Positions 1 to 9,139 are shown, counted from the stretch's first letter. The stretch: 64,000 nt of DNA from Candidatus Gastranaerophilales bacterium (GCA_944322725.1 CALUPU010000002.1:158558-222557), one strand, 5' to 3'. Program-made: numbers and translations. The notes: a model not told the origin generated them from the letters alone.

Positions 1-403
1 GATAGTAGCCTTTTCTTGTACCGATGGATTTGAATCCGTTTTTTTCATAAAGCGATATTGCTGCTATGTTTGATTCTCTTACTTCAAGTGTAATGTATTT
101 AATCTTGTTTTTGTAGCAGTCATCTATTATTTGAAATAAAAGTAGTTGCGCAACTCCCTGTTTTCTGTGTTCAGGGTGTACAGAGAGAGTTGTTATATGC
201 GCTTCTTCAAAAATATGCCAGCAACCTGCATATCCGATGAGTTTTTTTTCTTCTGTGACAGCACAATAGTAGTGAGCGAGGTTGTTAGCCAGTTCATTGT
301 AAAAAGACTCTTTAGACCAGTGATGTTCGCCGTAAGAAAGAGTCTCGAGTTTAATTACCTCGTCTACGTCTGATTTTTCCATTCTTCTGATATGCACATT
401 CAT
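1..403 (-). CDS. rimI: RimI-like ribosomal-protein/peptide N-acetyltransferase (GNAT), partial
   Basis: The gene runs off the left edge, so its C-terminus is missing; 134 codons are visible from an ATG at 401-403. The translation is a GNAT fold. The acetyl-CoA-binding signature RKQGVA lies at residues 80-85, preceded by the beta-strand ITTLSVHPEH, and YEKNGF near residue 120 is followed by GTRKGYY. This order matches RimI, which acetylates the N-terminal alanine of ribosomal protein S18 and is usually about 150 aa, so only the last few residues are lost. RimI-like proteins are hard to separate from other GNATs without the C-terminus. No strong Shine-Dalgarno sequence precedes the start. The gene is divergent from the PBP1A gene. 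Confidence 0.8.
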   Translation of the reverse strand, partial: MNVHIRRMEKSDVDEVIKLETLSYGEHHWSKESFYNELANNLAHYYCAVTEEKKLIGYAGCWHIFEEAHITTLSVHPEHRKQGVAQLLLFQIIDDCYKNKIKYITLEVRESNIAAISLYEKNGFKSIGTRKGYY

Positions 404-461
404 AGGTAAAATTTTAGCAAAACTGTATTTAAAACTCAATCAGGCTTAAAAATAGGTTACG

Positions 462-490
462 TTGTATTTATATATATTCTTTGTTAGAAT
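462..490 (+). promoter_or_regulatory. Promoter of the PBP1A gene (extended -10)
   Basis: A -35 TTGTAT at 462-467 is followed after 17 bases by TAGAAT at 485-490, preceded by TG at 482-483, which makes an extended -10. The first ATG of the PBP1A gene lies 34 bases downstream. A similar TGTTAGAAT box precedes the gene at 4265. Confidence 0.55.
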
Positions 491-524
491 ACACCTATAT
501 TATTTAGATTATGGATTGAGATTT

Positions 525-2609
525 ATGTCAGAATTTGAAATGCCTAAAAAATTTAAAAATCCTAAAAAATTGGGACCAATAAGACAATTTTTTGTAATGC
601 TGTTTTCATTTTTGCTTGCAGGTTTTATCGGTGTGAACCTTTATCTTACTTCGCAGCCGCCTATTCAGCATCTCGAAGATTTTAAGCCTAATGTTGTTAC
701 AAAATTTTATTCCAGTGACGGCGAGGTTATCAAAACTTTTACTGCATATAAGTTTGAAAAAGTTGATATATCTGAAGTTCCGGATTATATCAAGGAAGCA
801 ATCATTGCAACCGAAGATAAAAACTTTTACCACCACCACGGCTACGACCCTGTAGGGGTTGCGCGTTCAATGGTTGTTAACCTTACAACAGGCGGGCTTA
901 CACAGGGTGCGAGTACTATTACGCAGCAGCTTGCAAGGATTTTGTTCCTGAGCAATGAAAAAACTTTTGACAGGAAAATAAAAGAGTTTATTGTAGCAGC
1001 AAGAATTGAAAAAACAATTCCTAAAGATAAAATTCTTGAAATGTACTTAAACAACGTATATCTGGGCTCAGGTGCTTACGGTGTTGCTGGTGCTGCTCAG
1101 ATATATTTTAACAAGCCGCTTAAGAACCTTACTCTTGCGGAATGCGCGTTGATTGCAGGTCTTCCGCAGGCGCCTTCTGTTTATTCACCTTACAATGATA
1201 AAAAACTTGCTGTTGAAAGACGCAATCAGGTTCTTGGCAGAATGCTCAAGATGCGCTATATAACAAAAGAACAATACAAGCAGGCACTGGAAGAAGAACT
1301 GCATTTGAATCCTAACCCCAGTATTTATTCTTTAAACAGGGCTCCTTACTTTGTTGATTATGCAATGAAAGAACTTGAAGAACTTGGCTTTGATGAAACA
1401 GAGATTTCTCAGGGAGGATATAAAGTTGTTACAACACTCAATTATGCTGCACAGTCAGCTGCAGAAAATGCTATCAACTCACAGGTAGGCAACCGACAGG
1501 CCGCAGTATTTTCATTCTCGCCGATAACAGGTGAAATATATGTTTATATCGGCGGTAAAAATTACTTCAAGAGCCAGTATGACCGTGTAACACAATCTGT
1601 AAGACCTCCCGGGTCTTCATTCAAACCGTTTGTTTATGCCGCAGCTATTGAAAAAGGATGGGGACCTAATGATATTCTTGAGGATACTCCTGTAAATATA
1701 AACGGCTGGAGACCGCACAACTACAATAACAGATACAGAGGACAAATGCCTTTGTTTATGGGGCTTATGCTTTCCTCTAATGTTATGGCGGCAAGACTTA
1801 TCAAAGATGTCGGAGTCCGTTCTGTAATCGGAATCGCACGCTCTATGGGTATTACAACTCCTATGGAGTATGATATGACAATTGCGCTCGGCTCAAACGG
1901 CGTAAAATTATATGAAATGACAATTGCATACGGTGCTTTTGCTAACGGCGGTTTCAAAGTTAAACCGTATGCTGTTGAAAGAGTTGAGACCTCGCGCGGC
2001 AAAGTTATTTATCAGGCCCCCAAGACCCGTGTAATGAAGGTTCTTAATATGAATACAGCAGCCGTTATTACCGCAATGTTGAAAACAGTAATAGAAAGCG
2101 GAACCGGACGTTCTGCCAGCATAGGTAAACCCGCTGCAGGTAAAACGGGTACAACAGATGACAGCAAAGATGCTTCATTCTACGGCTATACTCCTGATGT
2201 AGTTACAGGTGTGTGGGTCGGTAATGATGATAACTCTAAAATGGGCAGTGTATACGGCAGTACGATTCCTGCTGCAATATGGAAAGCAGCTATGAAGGTA
2301 GCCACGGAAAAATTCGGTAATTCGGATTTTGATTATCCAGCAATAGAACTGAAGCGCTATTCTACGGGTGCGGCAAAAACAATCAGTGACGAAGATGTTA
2401 CGGATGAACCGCCTAAACCAGAACTCCCTAAAAATGAAGATATAACAGGTGATATGCTAAATACGCAGCCTTCTGTTCAAACGCAGAATCCTGTATCTTT
2501 TAACAATACATTTTTAGAGCCTGCTGCAAAAACGCAGCCGAAGCAGCTTCCTTCAGCACAGCCTGCAGCACCGGTTAATCCGCCTGTGCCTCCGCTGCCT
2601 GTCAGATAA
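525..2609 (+). CDS. mrcA: Penicillin-binding protein 1A (bifunctional transglycosylase/transpeptidase)
   Basis: This bifunctional peptidoglycan synthase polymerises lipid II and cross-links the glycan strands in the periplasm. The reading frame is open from 462, but the ATG at 525 is preferred: it follows GGATTGAG and lies well downstream of the promoter. The 694-residue product has a short cytoplasmic start, one membrane anchor (about residues 20-45), and a GT51 domain with EDKNFYHHHG, TQGASTITQQLAR and the YLNNVYLGSGAYG block. The transpeptidase domain carries SSFK near residue 364, SSN near 416 and KTGTT near 539. The C-terminal 70 residues are rich in Pro and Gln and look disordered. All catalytic motifs are present and the length fits class A PBPs. 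It is convergent with bioD. Confidence 0.93.
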   Translation: MSEFEMPKKFKNPKKLGPIRQFFVMLFSFLLAGFIGVNLYLTSQPPIQHLEDFKPNVVTKFYSSDGEVIKTFTAYKFEKVDISEVPDYIKEAIIATEDKNFYHHHGYDPVGVARSMVVNLTTGGLTQGASTITQQLARILFLSNEKTFDRKIKEFIVAARIEKTIPKDKILEMYLNNVYLGSGAYGVAGAAQIYFNKPLKNLTLAECALIAGLPQAPSVYSPYNDKKLAVERRNQVLGRMLKMRYITKEQYKQALEEELHLNPNPSIYSLNRAPYFVDYAMKELEELGFDETEISQGGYKVVTTLNYAAQSAAENAINSQVGNRQAAVFSFSPITGEIYVYIGGKNYFKSQYDRVTQSVRPPGSSFKPFVYAAAIEKGWGPNDILEDTPVNINGWRPHNYNNRYRGQMPLFMGLMLSSNVMAARLIKDVGVRSVIGIARSMGITTPMEYDMTIALGSNGVKLYEMTIAYGAFANGGFKVKPYAVERVETSRGKVIYQAPKTRVMKVLNMNTAAVITAMLKTVIESGTGRSASIGKPAAGKTGTTDDSKDASFYGYTPDVVTGVWVGNDDNSKMGSVYGSTIPAAIWKAAMKVATEKFGNSDFDYPAIELKRYSTGAAKTISDEDVTDEPPKPELPKNEDITGDMLNTQPSVQTQNPVSFNNTFLEPAAKTQPKQLPSAQPAAPVNPPVPPLPVR

Positions 2610-2620
2610 AGATAATAAGA

Positions 2621-2671
2621 AATAAAAATGCCGGAGTTTATAAAGACAAATTAAGCTTCGGTATTTTTATT
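2621..2671. terminator. Bidirectional terminator between PBP1A gene and bioD
   Basis: AATAAAAATGCCG (2621-2633) pairs with CGGTATTTTTATT (2659-2671) over 13 positions with one G-T wobble. The A-rich and T-rich flanks let it act on both strands. It overlaps the last codons of bioD. Confidence 0.6.
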
Positions 2672-3360
2672 CTGAATATTTTTTCTATATCAACACTGTT
2701 TATTAAAATATTTATTAAAGCACCGGGTTTTATATTTTCAAAATTTGGAATATCAGGAATAATCCCGAGAATACTAGAATCAGAATATTCTTCTATTAGC
2801 CTTGGCGCTGTTTTAATTGCAATATCAGTTGTTCCAGAAGGATATCTGTTTATAATCACTCCTGCAATATCCAGTCCTGCCTGTTTAGCCTGATTTATTG
2901 TTAACAGTGTGTGGTTTATTGTCCCGAGGTCGGGACGTGCAACAACAAGCAGCGGTATGTCGAGCATTTTTGCAATATCAATCATTAAGGATTCTTTTGT
3001 CACAGGCACCATAAGTCCGCCTGCTCCTTCTACAAAAACTACTTCACATGTTTGTTTTATGGACTGGTATTCCCTGTTTATGGCATTCAGATTTATGCTT
3101 ACACCGTCAATCTCTGCTGCAATGCGTGGTGCTGTCGGTGGTTTTAAAAGGTATGTGCAAAGTGTTTCTACGTAAAAATCGAGTTTTTTGACATAAGACA
3201 GGTCAGGCGAGATAAGAAAACCGTTTTTTTCTTCGGCTCCGCTTTGAATGGGTTTGTACACTCCTGCCTTGTAACCGAGCGACTGCATAACTGCTGCCAG
3301 TCCTGCTGTGACAACTGTTTTCCCTATATCAGTATCTGTACCTGTTACAAAAACTTGCAT
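2638..3360 (-). CDS. bioD: Dethiobiotin synthetase
   Basis: BioD closes the ureido ring of dethiobiotin from 7,8-diaminopelargonate, CO2 and ATP, the penultimate step of biotin synthesis in the cytoplasm. The P-loop GTDTDIGKT is at residues 7-15, the substrate-binding KPIQSG at 36-41, and VEGAGGLMVP near 115. The length of 240 aa is normal. The ATG shares one base with the stop codon of the upstream pseudouridine-synthase gene (TAATG), so the two are probably co-transcribed and translationally coupled. No other bio genes lie in the window. Confidence 0.93.
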   Translation of the reverse strand: MQVFVTGTDTDIGKTVVTAGLAAVMQSLGYKAGVYKPIQSGAEEKNGFLISPDLSYVKKLDFYVETLCTYLLKPPTAPRIAAEIDGVSINLNAINREYQSIKQTCEVVFVEGAGGLMVPVTKESLMIDIAKMLDIPLLVVARPDLGTINHTLLTINQAKQAGLDIAGVIINRYPSGTTDIAIKTAPRLIEEYSDSSILGIIPDIPNFENIKPGALINILINSVDIEKIFRIKIPKLNLSL

Positions 3361-4133
3361 TATTTTTGTTCCTTTAGATTCTGTTTTTCGAGTTTTTGAA
3401 TCTGTTTTAAAAGGTCACTTATTTCTCTTGGTTTAATATATTTGAATTGACCTTTTTTCAAGCCCTGTATATTTATTGTTCCGTGAGAAATTCTTTTTAA
3501 TGAGATAACCGGAAAACCCAGAGAATCCAGCATTTTTCTTATCTGTCTGTTCATTCCCTGATAGAGAACTATTTGAAGAACCGTATTTTTGCCTTCGTAA
3601 TCAAGGATTGAAGAATCTGCATAAGCAATTTTTCCTTTTTCAATTTCTATACCTTTTGCCATTTGCAAAAGATGCTGCTGATTCATTTTACCTTCTGCTG
3701 TTACTCTGTAAATTTTAGGGATTTTTATAGACGGATGAGTAACTTTGTTGATAAAATCACCGTCATTAGTCATAATCAAAAGACCTGTAGAATCTTTGTC
3801 CAGTCTGCCTGCGGGTTTGAGTTCTTTTACTTCATCAGGAAGAATGTCGTAAATTGTTTTTCTTCCTTTTTCGTCACTCATTGTTGTTATATAGCCTGCA
3901 GGTTTATAGTATTTTATATAGACAAAATTGCCTTTTTTAACAGGCTGTCCGTTGACAGTCACTTTGTCTTTTGTGGTTACGCTATAGCCGAGTTCTTTTA
4001 TGGTGATGCCGTTTACCTTAACGACACCCTGCTCAATGAGTTCATCTGCTTTTCTTCTGGAACAAAGACCGGAAGAAGCGATGAATTTATTGAGTCTGAC
4101 CTGTTCAATTTTTTTATTTTTTCTGTTAAACAT
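3360..4133 (-). CDS. RsuA/RluB-family pseudouridine synthase
   Basis: This enzyme isomerises a specific uridine in ribosomal RNA to pseudouridine. The ATG at 4133 was chosen over an upstream in-frame start because AAGAGAA precedes it at a suitable distance, giving 257 aa. The N-terminus is an S4 RNA-binding domain (VRLNKFIASSGLCSRRKADE, about residues 11-60). The catalytic aspartate lies in GRLDKDSTGLL, and the C-terminal block MNRQIRKMLDSLGFPV is typical of the RsuA/RluB/RluE/RluF group. Which rRNA position it modifies cannot be told from sequence alone; RluB-like is most likely because of the S4 domain and the Arg/Lys-rich tail. It overlaps bioD by one base. Confidence 0.88.
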   Translation of the reverse strand: MFNRKNKKIEQVRLNKFIASSGLCSRRKADELIEQGVVKVNGITIKELGYSVTTKDKVTVNGQPVKKGNFVYIKYYKPAGYITTMSDEKGRKTIYDILPDEVKELKPAGRLDKDSTGLLIMTNDGDFINKVTHPSIKIPKIYRVTAEGKMNQQHLLQMAKGIEIEKGKIAYADSSILDYEGKNTVLQIVLYQGMNRQIRKMLDSLGFPVISLKRISHGTINIQGLKKGQFKYIKPREISDLLKQIQKLEKQNLKEQK

Positions 4134-4228
4134 AGTAATTCTCTTACAGCCATCATGAATAAAAATCACTAAAATTGCAACATTTTAGAACATTGAAAAA
4201 ATAATAGCTGAAAGTGTTTTATATTTTT

Positions 4229-4237
4229 TGTTAGAAT
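4229..4237 (+). promoter_or_regulatory. Extended -10 promoter element for the gene at 4265
   Basis: TG at 4229-4230, one base, then TAGAAT at 4232-4237 form an extended -10. The -35 region is weak. Predicted initiation near 4244 leaves a short leader before the ATG at 4265, which supports that start over the ATG at 4250. Confidence 0.45.
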
Positions 4238-4264
4238 ATAGCAATAGAAATGAGCGGGTGTAAT

Positions 4265-5908
4265 ATGAGTTTTATTAAAAAAGAATATAAACAGTTATTA
4301 ATAATACTTGTGTTATTTTTATCAGGCTTGTTCCTGTATACGGGCAAAATGATTAATCCTTATATTGACTTCGGGGATGAAATTTCTTATCCGGTCTCAA
4401 TTCTTAAAAATTTTGTGCTTTATAAAGATTTGTATGTGCCTTTCGGACCTTTATCTTATCTTTTTAATGCATTTTTGCTTAAGTTTTTCTCTGTCAACCT
4501 GACTACTTATTATTTTATTGGCTCTTTGAATGTATTTGTTATTTTGAATCTTTTATATGGTATAAGCAGGTTTTTTCTGGATAAAACTTTCTCATTGCTT
4601 ATTGTCCTGTATGTAATGGGCAATTGTGTTTTTGTTCCGCATGTTATGAACTACATAACACCGTATTCATATTCTATTGTATACGGGCTAAGCAGTTGTT
4701 TTTTATCAGTGCTGATGTTTTTAAATTATTTAAAAACAGATAAAAATTTATTTTTATCTGTATCCTGTCTGTTTGCCGGAGTTGCTGCCGTATGCAAATA
4801 TGAATTTTGTCTGTACAGTGTGTTATTGTTAATTTTTATTTTTTATAAAAGTTATAAACATTCTAAATTCACTGTGTTTTTGAAAAACGCTTCTGTATGC
4901 TTTTGTACATTTATAAGCATTCCTTTTCTGACTTTTGCCGGCTTATTTTACAGAGGTTTGACTTTTGCGGACTTACAGGGATATTTTATTAATCTTAAAA
5001 CTTTTGCCGGTTCGCAGCAGCTTGCGGATTTGTATAAAGGGTCATTTTATTTTTCCGCTGATATTTTTCTTATTATGCTTTCAATAACCTTTCTTGCTTT
5101 TGTTCTTGCAATGCTTGCTTATAAGATAGTAAAAGTTTTTTCTTCCCAAAATTCTGTAAAAATTTCCTGGGCGGGTTATATATTTGTTTTTGCATTGCTT
5201 TTGTTTATCGGTTTTAAATTTAATATTTTTTATATTTATATATTTGCGCTGCTTCCTATAATCGTGACGATTTTATATATTTTTAAAATCGGAAAAATAA
5301 ACAGGAATTTATCTTCTGCTTTTCTGGTTATTTCTGCTATAGGTATAAGTATTAAAAGTTATTGGAGTTTAAATATGTTTTTGTACGGGAGATATTTTCT
5401 TCCGTTGTTGCTAATTGCATTCTTTGTTTTAATCTTCTTTTATATCAGACAAAACAGGCTTTTGAGAAAAACTCTGGTAATTTTTATGCTGGCTCTGTGT
5501 GTTAGTTCTCCGTTAATGAACTCCGGCGTATTAGAAAATATCAGTTTTAAAGTCAAATCAGATTACGGGGCATTTATGGCTGTTGAAAAAGATGCTTATA
5601 TTTTTAATAAAATTATCGAATACTTTGAAACAGAAAATGCGCCGAATAAAACCATTGCTGCTTTGCCCGTTAACGGGCTGATAAACTTTGTTACGGGAAC
5701 GGATTTTATTTTCAGTGCCGGTTGTGATACTGTTGATTTTTTTGAAAAGACTAAACCGGATTATGTTGTGGTCATACGCAATAAGCAGAATGAACATTTA
5801 TTCCTGCCTCGCACCGTAAAGACTCTTGAGTGGGTAAATTTTAATTATAAAACAGATACTGCTTTTCAAAAAGGCGACAATCAGGTTTTAATATTCAAAA
5901 AAATATGA
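4265..5908 (+). CDS. Multi-spanning membrane protein, GT-C glycosyltransferase-like
   Basis: The 547-residue product has about 11-13 hydrophobic helices and a soluble C-terminal stretch of roughly 90 residues (EYFETENAPNKTIAALPVNG onward). The first loop after helix 1 contains D35-F-G-D-E39, the position where GT-C enzymes keep the acidic residues that bind polyprenyl-phosphate sugars. This layout fits dolichyl/undecaprenyl-phosphate-sugar-dependent transferases such as ArnT or PMT relatives, which glycosylate lipid or protein on the outer face of the inner membrane. The ATG at 4265 is preferred over that at 4250 because GAGCGGGTG precedes it. No closer family is recognised and the substrate is unknown. 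The next gene starts 44 bases on behind its own -10 box. Confidence 0.6.
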   Translation: MSFIKKEYKQLLIILVLFLSGLFLYTGKMINPYIDFGDEISYPVSILKNFVLYKDLYVPFGPLSYLFNAFLLKFFSVNLTTYYFIGSLNVFVILNLLYGISRFFLDKTFSLLIVLYVMGNCVFVPHVMNYITPYSYSIVYGLSSCFLSVLMFLNYLKTDKNLFLSVSCLFAGVAAVCKYEFCLYSVLLLIFIFYKSYKHSKFTVFLKNASVCFCTFISIPFLTFAGLFYRGLTFADLQGYFINLKTFAGSQQLADLYKGSFYFSADIFLIMLSITFLAFVLAMLAYKIVKVFSSQNSVKISWAGYIFVFALLLFIGFKFNIFYIYIFALLPIIVTILYIFKIGKINRNLSSAFLVISAIGISIKSYWSLNMFLYGRYFLPLLLIAFFVLIFFYIRQNRLLRKTLVIFMLALCVSSPLMNSGVLENISFKVKSDYGAFMAVEKDAYIFNKIIEYFETENAPNKTIAALPVNGLINFVTGTDFIFSAGCDTVDFFEKTKPDYVVVIRNKQNEHLFLPRTVKTLEWVNFNYKTDTAFQKGDNQVLIFKKI

Positions 5909-5911
5909 TAC

Positions 5912-5917
5912 TATAAT
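5912..5917 (+). promoter_or_regulatory. -10 box upstream of the thymidylate-kinase-like pair
   Basis: A perfect TATAAT lies at 5912-5917, only four bases after the stop of the preceding gene; the -35 is weak. It would start a transcript near 5924, upstream of the ATG at 5953. Confidence 0.4.
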
Positions 5918-5952
5918 TGAAATACTTATACTTTTATGAGGTCTTTTTTGAA

Positions 5953-6624
5953 ATGAGATTATTCAAACCCCACAACTTGCCGGGAACATTAATTTGTGTT
6001 GAAGGAATTGACGGCTCCGGTAAATCCACTCAGCTTGCAATATTGAGAGACTGGCTTAAATCAAAGAATCTTGATGTTATTTTTACCGAATGGAACTCTT
6101 CTGATTTGATTTCTCAAACAACCAAAAAGGCTAAGAAGAAAAATCTCTTGAGCCCTCGTACGTTCAGCCTTCTTCACGCTGTTGATTTTGCTGACAGGCT
6201 CGAGCAGGTGATTATTCCGGCAATGAAGGCGGGCTTTATTGTTCTTGCAGACAGATATGTATACACAGCCTTTGCCCGTGATGTTGCCAGAGGTGTGGAC
6301 AAAGACTGGGTTAGAAATATGTACGGATTTGCCGTAAAACCGGATTTGACGCTGTATTATAGTATTTCTGCGGAAGTCTCTCTTGAAAGAATTTGTGCGA
6401 ATCGTGCTCCGTCTTTTTATGAGGCAGGCATGGACTTGAAACTGAGCAACAACCCTTATAAAAGTTATGTTATTTTCCAGAGCCGTGTCAACGAAGAATA
6501 TGCCAATATGGTAGATGAATTCGGGCTTGTAAAAATAGATGCAAATGACACAATCCACTCTAAGCAGGTTAAGCTGAGAGAATATGTGACACAGGTATTA
6601 AGCGCAAAAGGGATAAATATCTAA
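5953..6624 (+). CDS. Thymidylate kinase-like P-loop kinase, copy 1
   Basis: The product (223 aa) belongs to the thymidylate kinase fold, which phosphorylates dTMP to dTDP. It has the Walker A loop GIDGSGKST (residues 18-26) and an ADRYVYTAFARD block at the place of the Tmk DRY motif. The usual TREPGGT segment after strand 2 is missing; FTEWNSSDLIS stands there instead. The frame is open from a TTG at 5917, inside the -10 box, so the ATG at 5953 is preferred. The stop overlaps the start of the next gene (TAATG), and the two products are clearly paralogous. The substrate could be dTMP or another (deoxy)nucleotide. Confidence 0.75.
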   Translation: MRLFKPHNLPGTLICVEGIDGSGKSTQLAILRDWLKSKNLDVIFTEWNSSDLISQTTKKAKKKNLLSPRTFSLLHAVDFADRLEQVIIPAMKAGFIVLADRYVYTAFARDVARGVDKDWVRNMYGFAVKPDLTLYYSISAEVSLERICANRAPSFYEAGMDLKLSNNPYKSYVIFQSRVNEEYANMVDEFGLVKIDANDTIHSKQVKLREYVTQVLSAKGINI

Positions 6625-7298
6625 TGGATAACTGTATACATAACAAACATAATCACAAAGGGCTTCTTATTGTTATAGAAGGTACTGACGGCTCCGGTAA
6701 GTCTACACAGATTGAAAAGCTGCGCAGATGGATTGAGGATAAAAGCTACGGATGTATGGTTTCCGAGTGGAAAACCTCACGACTTATTGCAAATGTTATT
6801 GATGACGCCAAGGACAGAAACCTTTTGAATGCTACGACTTTCAGCCTTTTGTACGCTGCTGACTTTGCTGATAGGATGGAAAACACAATTGTTCCTGCTC
6901 TGGATTCAGGGTTTGTGGTTTTACTCGACAGATATACTTATACCGCATTTGCACGTGATGTGGTAAGGGGGCTTGATATTGACTGGGTTAAAAAGTTATA
7001 CAACTATGCACCGCAGCCGGATCTGGTCTTTTATCTTGATATGCCTATTGATACATTGTTGAAACGCGTTATCGGCACCACAGGGCTTGATTATTGGGAA
7101 TCAGGAAGAGACATAGGCTTGAGTACGGATTTTTATGAAAGCTTTAAAATCTATCAGGCAAAGTGTCTTGAGGAATACAATAAAATGAAACCCGAGTACA
7201 ATTTTGTCAGCATAGACGGTACTCTTCCCCGTGAAGATATTCATAATGTTATGATTCAACACGTTGAAAAACTGCTCAATACCGGTAAGCTGGATTAG
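6624..7298 (+). CDS. Thymidylate kinase-like P-loop kinase, copy 2
   Basis: This 224-residue paralogue of the preceding gene starts at an ATG that overlaps its stop codon. Walker A is GTDGSGKST (residues 20-28). LDRYTYTAFARD and TFSLLYAADFADR match the sister protein almost position for position, and VSEWKTSRLI again replaces the canonical TREPGGT segment. The N-terminus carries an extra His/Asn-rich stretch (CIHNKHNHKG). Both copies keep the residues expected for ATP binding, so neither looks decayed. They could form a heterodimer or serve different nucleotides. The gene is convergent with argS with two bases between them. Confidence 0.75.
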   Translation: MDNCIHNKHNHKGLLIVIEGTDGSGKSTQIEKLRRWIEDKSYGCMVSEWKTSRLIANVIDDAKDRNLLNATTFSLLYAADFADRMENTIVPALDSGFVVLLDRYTYTAFARDVVRGLDIDWVKKLYNYAPQPDLVFYLDMPIDTLLKRVIGTTGLDYWESGRDIGLSTDFYESFKIYQAKCLEEYNKMKPEYNFVSIDGTLPREDIHNVMIQHVEKLLNTGKLD

Positions 7299-7300
7299 GC

Positions 7301-9055
7301 TTACATTCTTTCCGGTGCTTCTACCGCTAGAATATCCAGTGATGTTTTTATAACTGTTGATACTGCTTTAACAAGTGCAAGTCTCGCGGCAGAGAGGTTT
7401 TTGTCCTCTGTCAAAACTCTTGAGAATGTGTAGAACTGGTGGAAGCAGCCTGCGAGTTCCTGCAAATATTTGCAGATAAGATAAGGCGCTCTGTTTCTTG
7501 CAGCCATTTGTATAATAAATTTGAATTCTTCTAGTTTTAAAATCAGTTTTTTAGCAGAAGCCGCAGCCTTTTCATCGCTTTCTTTCCATAATAGGTCTAA
7601 ATCCGCATTCAGGATTGCCAGATTTAACTCTTCTTCTTCAAAAAGCGGTGCGATTTTTTCTTTTGTTTCTACGTTTACACGTTCATTTTTAGCATTTCTG
7701 AAAATGGAGCAGGCTCTTGCATGTGCGTACTGTACATAGAATACAGGGTTTTCGTCTGTTTTTGATTTTGCAAGTTCAATGTCAAAATCGAGCGTTGTGT
7801 CAATGCTTCTTATAATCATCCAGTATCTTGTTGCATCAACGCCTACTTCGTCAATAAGGTCTTCCAGTGTGACCATGTTTTTACGTTTGCCCATGCGCAT
7901 TGCTTCACCGTTCAGGACAATATTAACAAGCTGCCCGAGTAATACTTCCAGCTTATTCGGGTCATCTCCCAGTGCTTCTATAGATGCCTTCATTCTGGGT
8001 ACATATCCGTGGTGGTCTGCTCCCCAGATATTTATAAGCTTGTCAAAACCGCGCTGTATTTTGTCATGGTGGTAAGCTATATCGGCAGTCAAGTATGTGT
8101 TAGAACCGTCTGTTTTTCTAAGCACTCTGTCCTGGTCATCGCCGAACATTGAAGACTTAAACCACAGTGCGCCTTCTTTTTCATAAAGCATGCCTTTTGC
8201 TCTCAGTTTTTCAACGCAAGCTTCTACCTTGCCTGATTTGTGCAGGTCGGTTTCAGAGTAGAAATTGTCAAAATGAGTGTTGAATTTGTTCAGCAGTTCT
8301 TTTTGCAGTTCAAGCATTCTTGCTTTTGCAAATGAGGACAGTATATCAAGCTGTTCTTGAGTTAAATCTTTTGTTAAAGTCTTTGCAAAGTCGGACTGTG
8401 TTTTAACAAACTCTTTTGCAACAGGGATAAGGTATTCTCCGGGGTAAAAGGATTTTCTCTCAATTTCGTCTGCCGGAAAATCTATTTTTTCTCCCATTTC
8501 CTGTAAAACTCTTATATGCAGCGAGCGTCCGAGATTTTTTATCTGGTTGCCTGCATCATTTATGTAAAATTCCTGATAAACATCATAGCCGGCAAATTTT
8601 AACAGGTTTGCAAGCGCACTGCCCATAGCAGCCCATCTTCCATGTCCGATATGGAAAGGTCCTGTCGGGTTTGCTGATACGTATTCGAGTATGACTTTTT
8701 GTCCTTCGCCATAATTATTGGAACCGTATTCGCTTTTGAGGTTCATAATATCTTTTACAATAGTGTTTAAGAAGGTTTTTCCGAGTTTAAAATTAATAAA
8801 ACCGGCAACTGTGTTGATTTCACAATCTTCAACTTTTATAAATTCTGCAACTGACTGCGCTATAGCAGGAGGTGCCATTTTTGAAAATCTGGCAAGAGAA
8901 GATACGTTGACGGCAAAGTCGCCGAAATCCTCGTTTTTCGGAGTTTCCGCATTAAGAGTAAACTCATCATCTGCTTTCATCTGATTGAGTTTACCATTTT
9001 TTACTGCTTCTTTTATAGCCTGTGTTGTAATATCAATAATATACTGTTTTAACAT
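7301..9055 (-). CDS. argS: Arginyl-tRNA synthetase
   Basis: ArgRS charges tRNA-Arg with arginine. The 584-residue product starts with the Arg-specific N-terminal domain (about 1-110). The class I signature is HIGH near residues 134-137, in the typical context SANPTGPFHIGHGRW. The KMSKS position is degenerate (MRMGKRKNM), as in many ArgRS. The C-terminal DALR anticodon-binding domain begins around 455 after YVQYAHARACSI and ends EAPERM, the normal end of the family. AGGTGA precedes the ATG. A small gene lies 84 bases upstream on the same strand and may be co-transcribed. Confidence 0.96.
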   Translation of the reverse strand: MLKQYIIDITTQAIKEAVKNGKLNQMKADDEFTLNAETPKNEDFGDFAVNVSSLARFSKMAPPAIAQSVAEFIKVEDCEINTVAGFINFKLGKTFLNTIVKDIMNLKSEYGSNNYGEGQKVILEYVSANPTGPFHIGHGRWAAMGSALANLLKFAGYDVYQEFYINDAGNQIKNLGRSLHIRVLQEMGEKIDFPADEIERKSFYPGEYLIPVAKEFVKTQSDFAKTLTKDLTQEQLDILSSFAKARMLELQKELLNKFNTHFDNFYSETDLHKSGKVEACVEKLRAKGMLYEKEGALWFKSSMFGDDQDRVLRKTDGSNTYLTADIAYHHDKIQRGFDKLINIWGADHHGYVPRMKASIEALGDDPNKLEVLLGQLVNIVLNGEAMRMGKRKNMVTLEDLIDEVGVDATRYWMIIRSIDTTLDFDIELAKSKTDENPVFYVQYAHARACSIFRNAKNERVNVETKEKIAPLFEEEELNLAILNADLDLLWKESDEKAAASAKKLILKLEEFKFIIQMAARNRAPYLICKYLQELAGCFHQFYTFSRVLTEDKNLSAARLALVKAVSTVIKTSLDILAVEAPERM

Positions 9056-9139
9056 ACTTCACCTTTGCAAAATTTCTAATCTTACAAAAATTATAGTTAA
9101 AACAAAATAATAATAAAATGCCCGCGCGTAAAATACCTG

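Noticed and set aside
5953..7298. One tmk gene broken by a frameshift
   Set aside because: Both frames carry a complete P-loop and complete fold from start to end; they are tandem paralogues, not halves.
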